This document shows positions 1 through 9,755 of a DNA stretch of 64,000 nt, one piece after another (position 1 is the first letter of the stretch; each line of letters starts with the position of its first letter). Below the pieces are notes generated by a model. The model was not told the DNA's origin. It saw nothing but the letters and a program-made list of their open reading frames with translations, and did not search any database. Made by a program: the position numbers and the translations under genes. This stretch comes from Chengkuizengella sp. SCS-71B (lineage in GTDB: Bacteria > Bacillota > Bacilli > Paenibacillales > KCTC-33759): contig NZ_JAZHSH010000001.1 in the NCBI RefSeq assembly GCF_040100845.1, forward strand, positions 1,984,001 to 2,048,000, read 5' to 3'.

Positions 1-192
1 GGGGAATTTTATGGTCAATCTTATTTAGCCAATCCTAGGGGAGAATTTGTGGCAATTGGGACGCGAGATTCTGATGAGATCATTATAGGTGAAATGGATA
101 AAAAGATGATTCGAGAAGTTAGAGATACGTGGCAGTTTTATAGAGATCGTAGACCTGAAACTTATGGAGAAATGGCATCTTTATTACCTTAA
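1..192 (+). CDS. beta-ureidopropionase (nitrilase family), 3' end only
   Basis: Only the last 63 codons are inside the window; frame 1 is open from the first base and stops with TAA at 190-192. The tail reads EFYGQSYLANPRGEF then DTWQFYRDRRPETYGEM, which matches the C-terminus of N-carbamoyl-beta-alanine amidohydrolases (carbon-nitrogen hydrolase fold). The family releases beta-alanine, CO2 and ammonia from N-carbamoyl-beta-alanine, the last step of reductive pyrimidine degradation. The neighbours preT, preA and hydA supply the two earlier steps, which supports the assignment. The catalytic Glu-Lys-Cys part lies upstream of the window and cannot be checked. Confidence 0.75.
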   Translation, partial: GEFYGQSYLANPRGEFVAIGTRDSDEIIIGEMDKKMIREVRDTWQFYRDRRPETYGEMASLLP

Positions 193-222
193 ATTAAATA
201 AAATGCAGAGGAGGTTTCGTTA

Positions 223-1605
223 TTGGGTTATTCAAAATCTACGAATATATCTCTTGATGATTTAGATCAAAACTTTCAAGAAGTGCAATTAGGATTAACG
301 AATCGAGAAGCTTTGGAAGAAGCAAATCGATGTCTATACTGTTATGATGCCCCTTGTATTACAGCCTGTCCTACAAGTATTGATATTCCTAAGTTTATTA
401 AAAAAATTGCAAGTGAGAATCTGCGAGGATCTGCAAAAACAATTATGGATGCAAATCCAATTGGAGCTAGTTGTGCTAGAGTTTGTCCAACATCAGAGCT
501 TTGTGAGGGAGCCTGTGTATTAAATCATTCAACAAAGCCAATTATGATTGGATTATTGCAGCGATTTGCAACCGATTGGGCTATGAAAAACGAACAAATA
601 TTGTTTGAGACAGACAAACATAAGGATAAAAAAATAGCAATAGTAGGGGCTGGTCCAGCAGGACTTTCAGCAGCACGAGAATTGGCACGAATGGGTTATA
701 GAGTGACGATGTTTGAAGCGGAAGAGCATGCGGGAGGTCTGAATAAGTATGGTATTGTTTCTTTTCGACTACCACAGCGTATTTCCGACTGGGAAGTTGA
801 ACAAGTGAAAAAATTAGGTGTTGAAATTAGAACAAACACTAGAGTTGGCAAAGATATTCAAGTGAATGAATTATTAGAAAGCTTTGATCGAATTTTATTA
901 TCTATTGGAATGTCACATGTTCCTGAACTGGGAATTGAAGGAGAAGGCTTAAACGGAGTCTATGATGCAATTGAGTTGGTCAAAGGTACTAAATCAGGTT
1001 CAGTTCCTAAAACGATGATAGGTAAAAAAGTAGTTGTGATTGGTGCAGGGAATACGGCTATTGATGGAGCGACTTGTTCTGTTCGGCTTGGTGCAGAAAA
1101 CGTAAAAATTTTATATAGAAGAACTATGGATGAAATGACGGCCTATGATTTTGAATATGAATTTGCTAAACAAGATGGGGTTGAATTCAGATGGTTAACA
1201 GCACCACAAAGGATTATTGGAGATGAGAATGGCAACGTCAGAGGCATTGAGTGTATAAAAATGGAACTAGGTGAACCAGAACATGATGGTAGAAGAAAAC
1301 CAAAACCAATCCAAGATTCAACATTCATTTTAGAAGTAGATGCAGTCATTAAGGCCATTGGTCAATTAAGGTATACAGAATTAATAGATGATTTTGGGCT
1401 TGGTCATCATGATGGTGTTGTAAAAATAAATACAGATTCATTTCTTACTTCTAATCCTAAAGTATTTGCGTGTGGTGATGTTATTTTTGCAAAAGGTCAA
1501 GGCGAAGCGATGGTAGTGACAGCTGCTCAACAGGGTAAAGAAGTAGCATATGCCATTCATCAACAATTTACTAGAGAAACAGTAGAAGTAGAATCAAACA
1601 AATGA
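223..1605 (+). CDS. preT: NAD-dependent dihydropyrimidine dehydrogenase subunit PreT
   Basis: Flavin/iron-sulfur subunit that passes electrons between NAD(H) and PreA for reduction of uracil or thymine. The N-terminus has two cysteine clusters (C37, C40, C45, C49 and C84, C88, C94, C98) of the GltD-like Fe-S domain. A first Rossmann motif VGAGPAG (141-147) binds FAD and a second, VIGAGNTA (about 272-279), binds the nicotinamide nucleotide. Length 460 aa is slightly above E. coli PreT (about 412). The start is TTG at 223, set by AGAGGAGG at 207-214. It is followed 17 bases later by preA, so the subunits are co-transcribed. Confidence 0.9.
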   Translation: MGYSKSTNISLDDLDQNFQEVQLGLTNREALEEANRCLYCYDAPCITACPTSIDIPKFIKKIASENLRGSAKTIMDANPIGASCARVCPTSELCEGACVLNHSTKPIMIGLLQRFATDWAMKNEQILFETDKHKDKKIAIVGAGPAGLSAARELARMGYRVTMFEAEEHAGGLNKYGIVSFRLPQRISDWEVEQVKKLGVEIRTNTRVGKDIQVNELLESFDRILLSIGMSHVPELGIEGEGLNGVYDAIELVKGTKSGSVPKTMIGKKVVVIGAGNTAIDGATCSVRLGAENVKILYRRTMDEMTAYDFEYEFAKQDGVEFRWLTAPQRIIGDENGNVRGIECIKMELGEPEHDGRRKPKPIQDSTFILEVDAVIKAIGQLRYTELIDDFGLGHHDGVVKINTDSFLTSNPKVFACGDVIFAKGQGEAMVVTAAQQGKEVAYAIHQQFTRETVEVESNK

Positions 1606-1622
1606 AGAGGAGGTTATGAAAC

Positions 1623-2888
1623 GTGGCTGATTTAAAAATGAATTTAGCAGGTATTAAGTCACCGAATCCTTTTTGGTTGGCATCTGCTCCTCCTACAAAC
1701 TCTGGTTATCAAGTACAGAGAGCATTTGAAGCAGGTTGGGGTGGTGCGGTGTGGAAAACGTTGGGTGATCCAATTCTTAATGTCTCTTCTAGGTTTGCGG
1801 CGGTTCATTTTAATAGTCAAAGAGTGGCAGGATTCAATAACATTGAACTAATCACAGATAGACCGTTAGAAGAAAATTTGAAAGAGATTTATGAAACAAA
1901 GAAACTTTATCCAGATCATGCTATTGTTGTGTCCATTATGGTGGAACCAAAACAGGAAAAGTGGCATGAAATTGTGAAACGAGTTGAAGACATAGGTGTG
2001 GACGGATTGGAGCTGAATTTTGGCTGTCCTCATGGTATGGCGGAACGTGGAATGGGATCGGCATCTGGTCAAGTTCCCGAGCTCCTGGAAAAACAAACAT
2101 ACTGGGTAAAGGAAGTTGCACAGACACCCGTGATTGTAAAACTAACACCAAACATTACAGATATTAAAGCAATTGCAGAGGCTGCTGCCCAAGGTGGGGC
2201 TGATGCAATAAGCTTAATCAATACTATTAACAGTCTAATTGGTGTTGATTTAGATACATGGAATACGATCCCACATGTAGGTGGAAAAGGTGCTCATGGA
2301 GGCTACTGTGGACCTGCAGTAAAACCTATTGCCTTAAATATGGTTGCTGAATGTGCTAGAGATGAAAGGGTAGGTATTCCGATTTCTGGTATAGGAGGAA
2401 TTTCCAATTGGAAAGATGCGACTGAATTTATGTTAATGGGAGCCACTGGAGTACAAGTATGCACAGCAGTTATGCATCACGGTTTTAGCATTGTTGAAGA
2501 CATGATTGATGGACTCTCAAACTATTTAGATCGTAAGGGAATTACTTCTGTAACTGATATCATAGGAAAATCAGTTCCTAATTACTCGGATTGGGGTAAT
2601 CTTGATCTAAATTATAAAGTTGTAGCTAGAATTAACAAGGATGTATGTATCAATTGTAATAAATGCTATATTGCTTGTGAAGATACATCTCATCAATGTA
2701 TTGAAATGTTAGAGAGTTCTGGAGGGGACAAATATTTGGAAGTGCGTGAAGAGGATTGTGTAGGTTGTAACCTTTGTTCGATAGTATGCCCTGAGGAAGG
2801 TGCAATCAGTATGGTAGAGCTTGAAAATGAACATAAATCGATGACTTGGAATGAACGTCAAGCAGTGATCGGGACATTAGGAAAGTAA
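1623..2888 (+). CDS. preA: NAD-dependent dihydropyrimidine dehydrogenase subunit PreA
   Basis: Catalytic subunit that reduces the 5,6 double bond of uracil or thymine to the dihydropyrimidine. Residues 1-320 form a dihydroorotate-dehydrogenase-like FMN barrel with the family signature NFGCPHG (132-138). The C-terminus carries two ferredoxin-type clusters, C342-C359 (CINCNKCYIAC followed by a further Cys) and C379-C389 (CVGCNLCSIVC). The start is GTG at 1623 behind GAGGAGG. It sits in the order preT-preA-hydA, as expected for reductive pyrimidine catabolism. At 421 aa it is complete. Confidence 0.92.
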   Translation: MADLKMNLAGIKSPNPFWLASAPPTNSGYQVQRAFEAGWGGAVWKTLGDPILNVSSRFAAVHFNSQRVAGFNNIELITDRPLEENLKEIYETKKLYPDHAIVVSIMVEPKQEKWHEIVKRVEDIGVDGLELNFGCPHGMAERGMGSASGQVPELLEKQTYWVKEVAQTPVIVKLTPNITDIKAIAEAAAQGGADAISLINTINSLIGVDLDTWNTIPHVGGKGAHGGYCGPAVKPIALNMVAECARDERVGIPISGIGGISNWKDATEFMLMGATGVQVCTAVMHHGFSIVEDMIDGLSNYLDRKGITSVTDIIGKSVPNYSDWGNLDLNYKVVARINKDVCINCNKCYIACEDTSHQCIEMLESSGGDKYLEVREEDCVGCNLCSIVCPEEGAISMVELENEHKSMTWNERQAVIGTLGK

Positions 2889-2973
2889 ATATTATGATTG
2901 CAACATTGATATTAGCAGATTTCAACAGAATTTTCTTTATATTAAATATGAAAATAAGTGAGGAGGAACATCA

Positions 2974-4380
2974 ATGAAAAAAGTAATAAAAAATGGAACG
3001 ATTGTTACAGCCACAGATACTTATCAAGCAGATATTTTAATAGAGAACGGGAAAATATGTATGATAGGTAGCCAAATTGAAGTAGACGGGGCAGAGGAAA
3101 TAGATGCTACAGGCAACTATGTATTTCCTGGAGGGATAGATCCTCATACACATTTAGAAATGCCATTTGGAGGAACAGTTAGTCGAGATGATTTTGAGAC
3201 AGGAACGATTGCCGCAGCTTTCGGTGGTACTACTACGGTGATAGATTTTTGTTTGACGAATAAAGGTGAACCCATCGCAAATGCAATCCAAACATGGCAT
3301 GATAAATCAAAAGATAAAGCAGTGATTGACTATAGTTTCCATTTAATGATTGGTGAGATCAATGAAAATGTTTTAAATGAGTTACCTACAGTGATAGAAG
3401 AGGAAGGAATTACTTCTTTTAAAGTATTTATGGCCTATAAGAATGTTCTGCAAGCGGATGATGAGACTTTGTTTCGCACTTTGGTTACTGCAAAAGAATT
3501 AGGTGCTCTTGTCATGGTTCATGCAGAAAACGGGGATGTCATTGATTATTTAACGAAGAAGGCACTTGCAGAAGGTCATACAGATCCAGTTTATCATGCA
3601 TTAACTCGACCTCCAGAAGTTGAGGGTGAAGCGACAGGTAGAGCTGCTCAATTAACTGGTTTGGCAAACTCTCAGTTATATGTCGTTCACGTTTCTTGCG
3701 CAGAAGCAGTAGAGAAGATTACAGAAGCTCGCAATAAGGGGATTGATGTTTGGGGTGAAACGTGTCCTCAATATTTGGCATTGGATATCTCGGATCTAGA
3801 AAAACCGGATTTTGAAGGAGCAAAATATGTTTGGTCGCCTCCTTTAAGAGAGAAACATCATCAAGAAGCATTATGGAGTGCTTTGAAAAATGGTCAACTG
3901 CAAACGTTAGGGTCAGATCAGTGTTCTTTTGATTTTAAAGGTCAAAAGGATCTAGGAAAAGGGAATTTTACAAAGATTCCAAACGGAGGACCCACGATTG
4001 AAGATAGAGTAAGTATTTTATTTTCAGAAGGTGTGAATAAAGACAGAATCACATTGAATCAGTTCGTTGATATTATGTCTACTAGAAATGCAAAGTTATT
4101 TGGTTTATTCCCACTAAAAGGAACAATAGCTGTAGGTTCAGATGCAGATATAGTTATTTTTGACCCTCATGTAGAACGGGTTATCTCAGCAGAAACGCAT
4201 CATATGGCTGTGGATTATAATGCTTTTGAGGGGATGGAGATTACCGGAGAACCTATAACTGTTATGTCGAGGGGAGAGTTTGTCATTAAAAACAAACAAT
4301 TTGTCGGTAAACTTGGTTCAGGAAAATACTTGAAACGTGCAAAGTATGGTGAATTAAAAAATGTGGTTACTGAAAGCTGA
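2974..4380 (+). CDS. hydA: dihydropyrimidinase
   Basis: Cyclic amidase that opens dihydrouracil or dihydrothymine to the N-carbamoyl-beta-amino acid. Binuclear zinc ligands are visible: the HTH pair H58 and H60 in DPHTHLEM, the bridging carboxylated lysine K150 in TSFKVFMAYK, H183 in MVHAENG, and a His in VVHVSC. Length 468 aa is typical. RBS GAGGAGG lies 8 bases before the ATG. It is 85 bases downstream of preA, with no terminator between them, so it is probably in the same operon. D-hydantoinase activity on related substrates is possible, but the preTA context favours pyrimidines. Confidence 0.93.
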   Translation: MKKVIKNGTIVTATDTYQADILIENGKICMIGSQIEVDGAEEIDATGNYVFPGGIDPHTHLEMPFGGTVSRDDFETGTIAAAFGGTTTVIDFCLTNKGEPIANAIQTWHDKSKDKAVIDYSFHLMIGEINENVLNELPTVIEEEGITSFKVFMAYKNVLQADDETLFRTLVTAKELGALVMVHAENGDVIDYLTKKALAEGHTDPVYHALTRPPEVEGEATGRAAQLTGLANSQLYVVHVSCAEAVEKITEARNKGIDVWGETCPQYLALDISDLEKPDFEGAKYVWSPPLREKHHQEALWSALKNGQLQTLGSDQCSFDFKGQKDLGKGNFTKIPNGGPTIEDRVSILFSEGVNKDRITLNQFVDIMSTRNAKLFGLFPLKGTIAVGSDADIVIFDPHVERVISAETHHMAVDYNAFEGMEITGEPITVMSRGEFVIKNKQFVGKLGSGKYLKRAKYGELKNVVTES

Positions 4381-4446
4381 ACTTTTTGAACATGTATTAC
4401 ACTTAATAGTGGTGTTTGCTCACGATTAGAAAGGGAGTGTTGGTGA

Positions 4447-5880
4447 ATGGAAAATAAAGAAAGTCACTTAAAGTCTAAAGATCTACTTCCCATTCCTCAT
4501 CATAAAAAAACAATAGGAAGTGCTGGATTTGCTTTCATTTGGGTAGGCATGGCAGTAGTTTTAGCCGCTTTTGCTATTGGAGGTACGGGTGTCCAGAGTT
4601 TATCACTTGGATGGGTTGTACTTGCAACTGCCATTGGAACAGTAGCGATTGGAGCATTTATGACCATTATAGGCGATATCGGAATTGAACATGGACTATC
4701 TTTCCCAGTATATATGAGAGCTCCTTTTGGAACAGTTGGTACGCACATTCCATCACTTATACGTGGATTTGCTGCTTCTTGTTGGTTTGGGATTAATACT
4801 TATTTTGGTTCTACAGCAATGAACGGCATATTATTCGTATTATTTGGGTTTGATAATTGGTTTGTATGTTTTCTCATATTTGGAACGGTTCAGGTCATTA
4901 ACACCTCACTTGGTATAAAAGCTGTTGAGAGATTTGCTGACTTAGCAGCTCCTATCATCATTATTATTTCTGCATGGATGTACTCTACATTATCTGATAA
5001 AGCACTAGCAGAAGGAAGAGAGGTATGGGTATGGATTGAAAATCCTGTGACTGGTGGTGCAGCTTTTACGGCATTTATTGTTGTTATTATGAGTAATATG
5101 GGATTCTGGGCGACTTTAGCTGCTGATATGCCATCTATTTCACGTTTTATTAAAGCACCAAAAAATGAACGGAATTGGTTCAAACGTAACAAATCCTCAT
5201 TAGTTGGAAATATCTTTGCACTCACTGCAACCCAAACCTTTATGATCATCATCGGTGGGGTTTCCTATATTGCTGTAAAAAATTATGATCCAGTTGTCGC
5301 ACTTCAAGAAGCTGCAAGTGGTATTATATTAGGCGTCCTTTTACTTATGATCGTGCTTGCACAATGGTCAACCAATGTTTCAGCAAACTTAATACCTGCC
5401 GCAACCATTTTTTCTAATATGGGGGGGCCAAAGATTCCTTTTTGGGCTGGGGTAGTTGCAGCAGGAATTATCGGTTCTATCGTTCAACCTTGGTATTTAT
5501 TCCAAATCATAATTCCAGCATTACTGATTGTAGGAGGTATCTTATCTGCTATCGTAGGCATCTTATTTGTAGATTATTATGTTCTTCGGAAAAGAAGAGT
5601 GAATGTACATGAATTATATAAAGATGATGGGCAATTTAAATATTTGAACGGTTTTAATTTGGCTGGTTTCATTTCTTGGATTATCGGGGGAGGAATGGCG
5701 TACTTATTATCTACCTATTCCTTTGTCGTAGGTTTTATAGTAGGTGGGGCTTGTTATTACTTCCTAGCAAAATATTGGTGGTTTGATAAATACAAACAAA
5801 GTGAAATTGAGGACCCTAGTGATGCGAAGTATTTAGGCATTACAGTTGGAAGGGATTGGAAAATTAAGGGGGATGTATAA
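4447..5880 (+). CDS. NCS1-family nucleobase:cation symporter
   Basis: Membrane transporter of the cytosine/uracil/allantoin permease family, 477 aa with about 12 hydrophobic segments. NCS1-type features include the helix 1 GxGxxAxG-like stretch and WFGINTYFGSTAMN in the third segment. Given its place between hydA and the end of the pyrimidine operon, uptake of uracil, thymine or dihydropyrimidines is the most likely role; the exact substrate is inferred from context only. A good RBS (AAAGGGAGTG) precedes the ATG. The stop codon is followed after 3 bases by the next small gene. Confidence 0.85.
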   Translation: MENKESHLKSKDLLPIPHHKKTIGSAGFAFIWVGMAVVLAAFAIGGTGVQSLSLGWVVLATAIGTVAIGAFMTIIGDIGIEHGLSFPVYMRAPFGTVGTHIPSLIRGFAASCWFGINTYFGSTAMNGILFVLFGFDNWFVCFLIFGTVQVINTSLGIKAVERFADLAAPIIIIISAWMYSTLSDKALAEGREVWVWIENPVTGGAAFTAFIVVIMSNMGFWATLAADMPSISRFIKAPKNERNWFKRNKSSLVGNIFALTATQTFMIIIGGVSYIAVKNYDPVVALQEAASGIILGVLLLMIVLAQWSTNVSANLIPAATIFSNMGGPKIPFWAGVVAAGIIGSIVQPWYLFQIIIPALLIVGGILSAIVGILFVDYYVLRKRRVNVHELYKDDGQFKYLNGFNLAGFISWIIGGGMAYLLSTYSFVVGFIVGGACYYFLAKYWWFDKYKQSEIEDPSDAKYLGITVGRDWKIKGDV

Positions 5881-5883
5881 CTG

Positions 5884-6114
5884 ATGTCTTCTTATAAACA
5901 GTATCAAGTTGAAAAAGAAAAAATAGACACGTTACTTCAAAGAGGATACAAAATAAAAAATGTTCGTGAGAATTTGAGTGGTTCATTTGTTGAGTTTGAA
6001 TTAGAAGATAGCTGTGAAATCAACAAGTTCCAAAATAAAAAAACATTGCTTGTTACAAATGCAGATGCAAGGAAGTATTTTTCAACGTTAATTATTCAGG
6101 AGAAGAAAGATTAA
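5884..6114 (+). CDS. small protein at end of pyrimidine operon, function unknown
   Basis: A 76-aa soluble, charged protein (starts MSSYKQYQVEKEKIDTL) beginning 3 bases after the permease stop, so it is translationally linked to it. No domain is recognised and there is no signal peptide or membrane segment. The length, lysine-rich composition and tight spacing suggest a real gene rather than chance. A role as an accessory of the permease or the pathway is possible, but nothing in the sequence proves it. Confidence 0.6.
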   Translation: MSSYKQYQVEKEKIDTLLQRGYKIKNVRENLSGSFVEFELEDSCEINKFQNKKTLLVTNADARKYFSTLIIQEKKD

Positions 6115-6184
6115 ATGCAGTAAAAAAACATAAATAAAAGAAATAGAATCATAAGTCAAATTGAAGTATTTAAATTCCATAAAA

Positions 6185-6235
6185 AGGATAGATAAAAAGC
6201 TGTTATTAAAGCTAGCTTATATCTGTCCTATTTCT
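6185..6235 (+). terminator. probable terminator of pyrimidine operon
   Basis: Inverted repeat AGGATAGATA (6185-6194) and TATCTGTCCT (6220-6229), with one G-U pair; an inner AAGCT/AGCTT stem extends it. It is followed by a short T-rich stretch. It lies 70 bases after the last gene of the operon. Confidence 0.5.
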
Positions 6236-6335
6236 ATTGAAAAATAAAATATAAGAATATAATTCTAATACAAATTAGAACTAGACATTTAGGTGTCATA
6301 TTAATGAGATATAATATTAAAAGGTGGTGATGATT

Positions 6336-6460
6336 ATGCAATCGGACAGATTATTTCAAATTAAAGAATGTCAATGAAACATCGAGAAATATATCTCTCT
6401 GATTTTAGAAAAACGAAAGCAGAAAATTTGAAAACAGTTTTGAGATTTAAAGTACAATAA
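6336..6460 (+). pseudogene. possible decayed HTH/WYL-type regulator remnant
   Basis: A good RBS (AAGGTGGTGATG) precedes ATG 6336, but the frame stops after 13 codons (6375-6377). Its residues MQSDRLFQI resemble the first residues of YafY/WYL-type DNA-binding regulators. A second frame from ATG 6368 runs 30 codons to TAA 6458-6460 (contains IYLSDFRKTKAENLKTVL) and may be an unrelated remnant or a second piece. Both are too short for a functional gene. The assignment is weak. Confidence 0.25.
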
Positions 6461-6503
6461 GAAGATACTGAGAAGATTTATACACAAAAATCTTTACACT
6501 TTC

Positions 6504-6545
6504 AGTCTCCATCTGACGATGTTTAAGCTTTGCTTAAACGAGTTC
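6504..6545. repeat. dispersed hairpin repeat, copy 1
   Basis: Contains CTCCATCTGA followed by the perfect inverted repeat GTTTAAGC-TTT-GCTTAAAC (6521-6539) and CGAG. The same block recurs at 45675-45716 upstream of the large pilin gene. The repeat is intergenic in both cases. No gene in the window explains it. Confidence 0.6.
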
Positions 6546-6584
6546 ACTCTCTGCTTAAAGTTTTTCCATCTCGGTAAGAGATTA

Positions 6585-7040
6585 TCATTGAAAAAGTACA
6601 TTCGTTATTTTACAAGTAGATATAATAAAAGTTCCCTCTGGAATCGTCATTATAACAATTCCTTCACCAACATTATCAACTGTACCAAAACCTGTAGATC
6701 CTAAAGGACTGTTATATTCAATATCAACGACTTGCCCTACTTTGAAAAGTGCTGTAATTGGATCTTCACAGCAGGCACATTCACCAACATTCTTCACTTT
6801 AGGTTTTAGATTTAAATCAGCTGGATTACCACTAGTTAATACAAGACCACTAATATTACATATTGCATAATTTCCTTCATCCGTAAATGCAATAAAATCT
6901 TCTACATTATTTAATAAAACATTATTTTGAGTACTCACAGGCGTATCCACTCTACTTATTTGTTGTCCTGTCAATTGTTCCAAAACACACTGCATTGGAC
7001 ATACGCAACAGTCACAAATCGATTTAATAAAATTTCCCAT
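6585..7040 (-). CDS. cysteine-rich small protein, function unknown
   Basis: A 151-aa protein starting MGNFIKSICDCCVCPMQC. Five cysteines lie in the first 20 residues (CDCCVCPMQC) and a second group (CACC) in the middle. The rest looks like a beta-rich domain ending EGTFIISTCKITNVLF. The ATG at 7040 is chosen because AAGGAG lies 9 bases upstream; the longer TTG start three codons earlier would touch the RBS. Similar N-termini occur in uncharacterised Bacillus proteins, and a spore-surface role is conceivable from the cysteine content, but this is not shown here. Confidence 0.65.
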   Translation of the reverse strand: MGNFIKSICDCCVCPMQCVLEQLTGQQISRVDTPVSTQNNVLLNNVEDFIAFTDEGNYAICNISGLVLTSGNPADLNLKPKVKNVGECACCEDPITALFKVGQVVDIEYNSPLGSTGFGTVDNVGEGIVIMTIPEGTFIISTCKITNVLFQ

Positions 7041-7210
7041 CTTAAACAACTCCTTATTAATTTATAGGATGGGATATTGTATGGGTTAAGACGATGATTT
7101 GACTGGACGTGTGGACTATATTGCAAAATTTGTGCTTTTGCCGTTATCCTGTAAGCTTTATATAACGAGATAATTATTCTGTTTAAGGTGATTTGTTAAA
7201 AAACAAGAAA

Positions 7211-7246
7211 AATCCTCTTACACAAAAAGTGGAAGAGGATTTTTTC
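7211..7246. terminator. bidirectional terminator after inhA
   Basis: Stem AATCCTCTT (7211-7219) with AAGAGGATT (7233-7241), flanked by T-runs in both directions. It lies just past the minus-strand stop of inhA. Confidence 0.8.
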
Positions 7247-7251
7247 GTTTA

Positions 7252-9597
7252 TTAGCGATAAATTAATATTTTACCAACTGTACCATCAGGACTTTCACCA
7301 ATTACACGTATTTTTAATCCATAAGTAGGGATGTTACGCCCTGCGTCTACAAGTCCAGGATTTAGATATGATTGGCTATCATCAAATAATGGAAATTGTT
7401 GTGTAAAATTATCTTGTAAAGTAATTCCTAGAAGATCTTCATAATCTAGGAATAGTTTTTCTGATTTATTTAAACTAAATGCTGCATCATGTATTTGATA
7501 GCGAGTAGATGCAACGGATTGATCACTCCATTTAACAGTATGCTGGTTTGCATCTACAACACCTAAAAAGCCTTCTCCAGGATGCAAGCCTGTCCAGTTA
7601 TTATCCTGTGTACTGTCTACATACCAGATAACAAGACCTGGATCAAATGCCATTAAGCTGTTTCCACGACGAATATGTGCTAAGCCTTCATCTACACCTT
7701 CATGATTTCTCCACTCAAGTAAATAATAATGATCTGCATAAAGTATCCCTTCATGTTTTGTAAATCCATCTAAAGTTAATAACGGGTTACCTTCAACATC
7801 GTCAAATAGTCTCGACACACCATCGACTGTAATTTCTATGTCGTCTATGAAAATACCTGTTTCAATAGCCGCAACATCTGTCCAATAGTTGAATCTAACA
7901 TCAATGTTTTGGCCTACAAAAGTTGATAAATCGAAGGAAGCGTCAATCCATCCCTCACTATGACCTGTAATTCCGTGGCCAGGGTTCTGATCATAAGGAT
8001 CATAATCAGTTGTGATATTACCAGGTATTGCAACCCAATGATCTGAGCCTTCTATACTCACTTGAACAGAGGCATAATCCCAATTTTCCTCAATTTCATA
8101 CCATGTTTTAAACTGTAAGGTTGAATTAGTTGCGTTTACTAAGTCAAGTGAAAGAGACATAGAGTGATCTAACTCATCACCTTTTCCACTATAATATTCA
8201 TATTCTCCACTATAAGGCTTATTAATAAATACCTCTTTCGCTGGTAGCTCAATACGTATAGCATCGTTATTTGTTCCTTTTGAATTCGCTTGATCTAACA
8301 ATCCTTCCAAACCATTACTATCTATGTCCTCAATATGAACAGTCGATCCAGTTAACCAATTTCCACCCATAGAAGCATGTAAAAATTCTTTCGCCCATGG
8401 ACTAAAACCTGTTGGCTCAGTACCCGGAATTTGTCCAGCCCAGCTTCCACTTGACATGACGGACCAATAGCTGACTGGTTCACCTTCACCAGTGTATTGA
8501 GTGTCGTACTCATCTGGAAGTCCTAAATCGTGTCCGTATTCATGAGCAAAAACACCTGCTGCTCCATCGGCTGGCTCAATTGTGTAGTCGTATGCGGCTA
8601 GCTGTCCATTCCAATAAGGAACATCTGAAACTGTACCAGGAAGAGTGGTTACATTACCTAAATTCCAGCGATGTGACCAAATCGCATCTTCTCCTAATGC
8701 TCCACCACCAGCTTCTTCACCTACACTAGAGTGAACTACCATTAAGTGGTCAATCAACCCATCTGGCTCACGATAATTTCCGTCGCTATCTAAATCATAT
8801 CGATCCTCTTGGTCAAATGCAGATAAGTCTACAGTAGGATCCATAGCTACAGCCATAAGTGCTTCCTTCACTAATTTCCGTGCATCTGCACTAGCTCTAC
8901 CATAGTACGCAGCAGGATTAGCAGCCATATACCAGCCAGCTACTTCACCATCAATTGTATAGCTTCCACCTGATTGTTGTTCATAAAATTGCTTAACTGA
9001 AAGCAGAGTTTCTCCATTTGGTCCAATGTATCCATTATCTCCAAAAATCATCTCATCATAATGCTCTTTTGTATAGTCCTCATAATACATATCTGTGTTT
9101 TCAGGTACAATAGAGTTATGAGGGAAATCAGGATACTCTATTAATAAAACAAGGATATTATCTTTACGTTGATTTCCGCTGTAATCTTCAAGTTCAAGAG
9201 CTTCTAAACCCTCAGCTTGTCCAAGTTTGTTTCCATTACCATTATATAATCCATTATTATTAAGCTTGTCCTTCAAAGTAGTATTCCTTTTAACTTCATG
9301 GTCGTGCAATTCACCTTTTTCATTTGTAAAGCTTGACGATTTCTTTTGCAAATAAGATTTTAAAGCTGACTGGGCTTCTTGAACAGATGCATTGGGTGAT
9401 ATAGAGCCATTATTCTTTAGCATTTCTACTAACCTATCATCATTTGCAACAGCCAAATCAAATGGAGCTCCTTGTGAATGAGTTAATGATGAATTCTTAG
9501 CTTCTGTCTTATTTGGGGTGCTGAAAGGGGTGCTGAAAATACTAGCACCAAGTGATAGAGCAATAGCGATAGAAATAATTTTGTTCTTTTTCAACAT
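7252..9597 (-). CDS. inhA: immune inhibitor A, M6 family secreted metalloprotease
   Basis: Secreted zinc metalloprotease of the InhA/M6 family, which degrades host antimicrobial peptides and matrix proteins and processes other secreted proteins. An N-terminal signal peptide (about residues 1-33) is followed by a propeptide, the catalytic domain with HEYGH at 352-356 (motif AHEYGHDLGLPDEYD), and a C-terminal MAM-like/VEG region with many Asp and Trp. Length 781 aa matches the family (about 790). AGGAGG precedes the ATG, and a strong terminator follows. It is a single-gene transcription unit. Confidence 0.95.
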   Translation of the reverse strand: MLKKNKIISIAIALSLGASIFSTPFSTPNKTEAKNSSLTHSQGAPFDLAVANDDRLVEMLKNNGSISPNASVQEAQSALKSYLQKKSSSFTNEKGELHDHEVKRNTTLKDKLNNNGLYNGNGNKLGQAEGLEALELEDYSGNQRKDNILVLLIEYPDFPHNSIVPENTDMYYEDYTKEHYDEMIFGDNGYIGPNGETLLSVKQFYEQQSGGSYTIDGEVAGWYMAANPAAYYGRASADARKLVKEALMAVAMDPTVDLSAFDQEDRYDLDSDGNYREPDGLIDHLMVVHSSVGEEAGGGALGEDAIWSHRWNLGNVTTLPGTVSDVPYWNGQLAAYDYTIEPADGAAGVFAHEYGHDLGLPDEYDTQYTGEGEPVSYWSVMSSGSWAGQIPGTEPTGFSPWAKEFLHASMGGNWLTGSTVHIEDIDSNGLEGLLDQANSKGTNNDAIRIELPAKEVFINKPYSGEYEYYSGKGDELDHSMSLSLDLVNATNSTLQFKTWYEIEENWDYASVQVSIEGSDHWVAIPGNITTDYDPYDQNPGHGITGHSEGWIDASFDLSTFVGQNIDVRFNYWTDVAAIETGIFIDDIEITVDGVSRLFDDVEGNPLLTLDGFTKHEGILYADHYYLLEWRNHEGVDEGLAHIRRGNSLMAFDPGLVIWYVDSTQDNNWTGLHPGEGFLGVVDANQHTVKWSDQSVASTRYQIHDAAFSLNKSEKLFLDYEDLLGITLQDNFTQQFPLFDDSQSYLNPGLVDAGRNIPTYGLKIRVIGESPDGTVGKILIYR

Positions 9598-9712
9598 AAT
9601 TCCTCCTTAAATGTGATTTTCTTACAATATAAATATAACAAAAAATAAATGGTTCATACAGGAAATTTTTCATTTTAATAGATGAAAAGGTTATTTTTAA
9701 GTTAATATACCA

Positions 9713-9741
9713 ATAACCCCCACCTATATAGGTGAGGGTTA
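9713..9741 (-). terminator. terminator of Dap operon 1
   Basis: Inverted repeat ATAACCCCCACCT/AGGTGAGGGTTAT around a short TATA loop. It lies 15 bases beyond the minus-strand stop of the last gene in the operon. T-richness on the minus side is moderate. Confidence 0.65.
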
Positions 9742-9755
9742 TATTCTATTAATGA

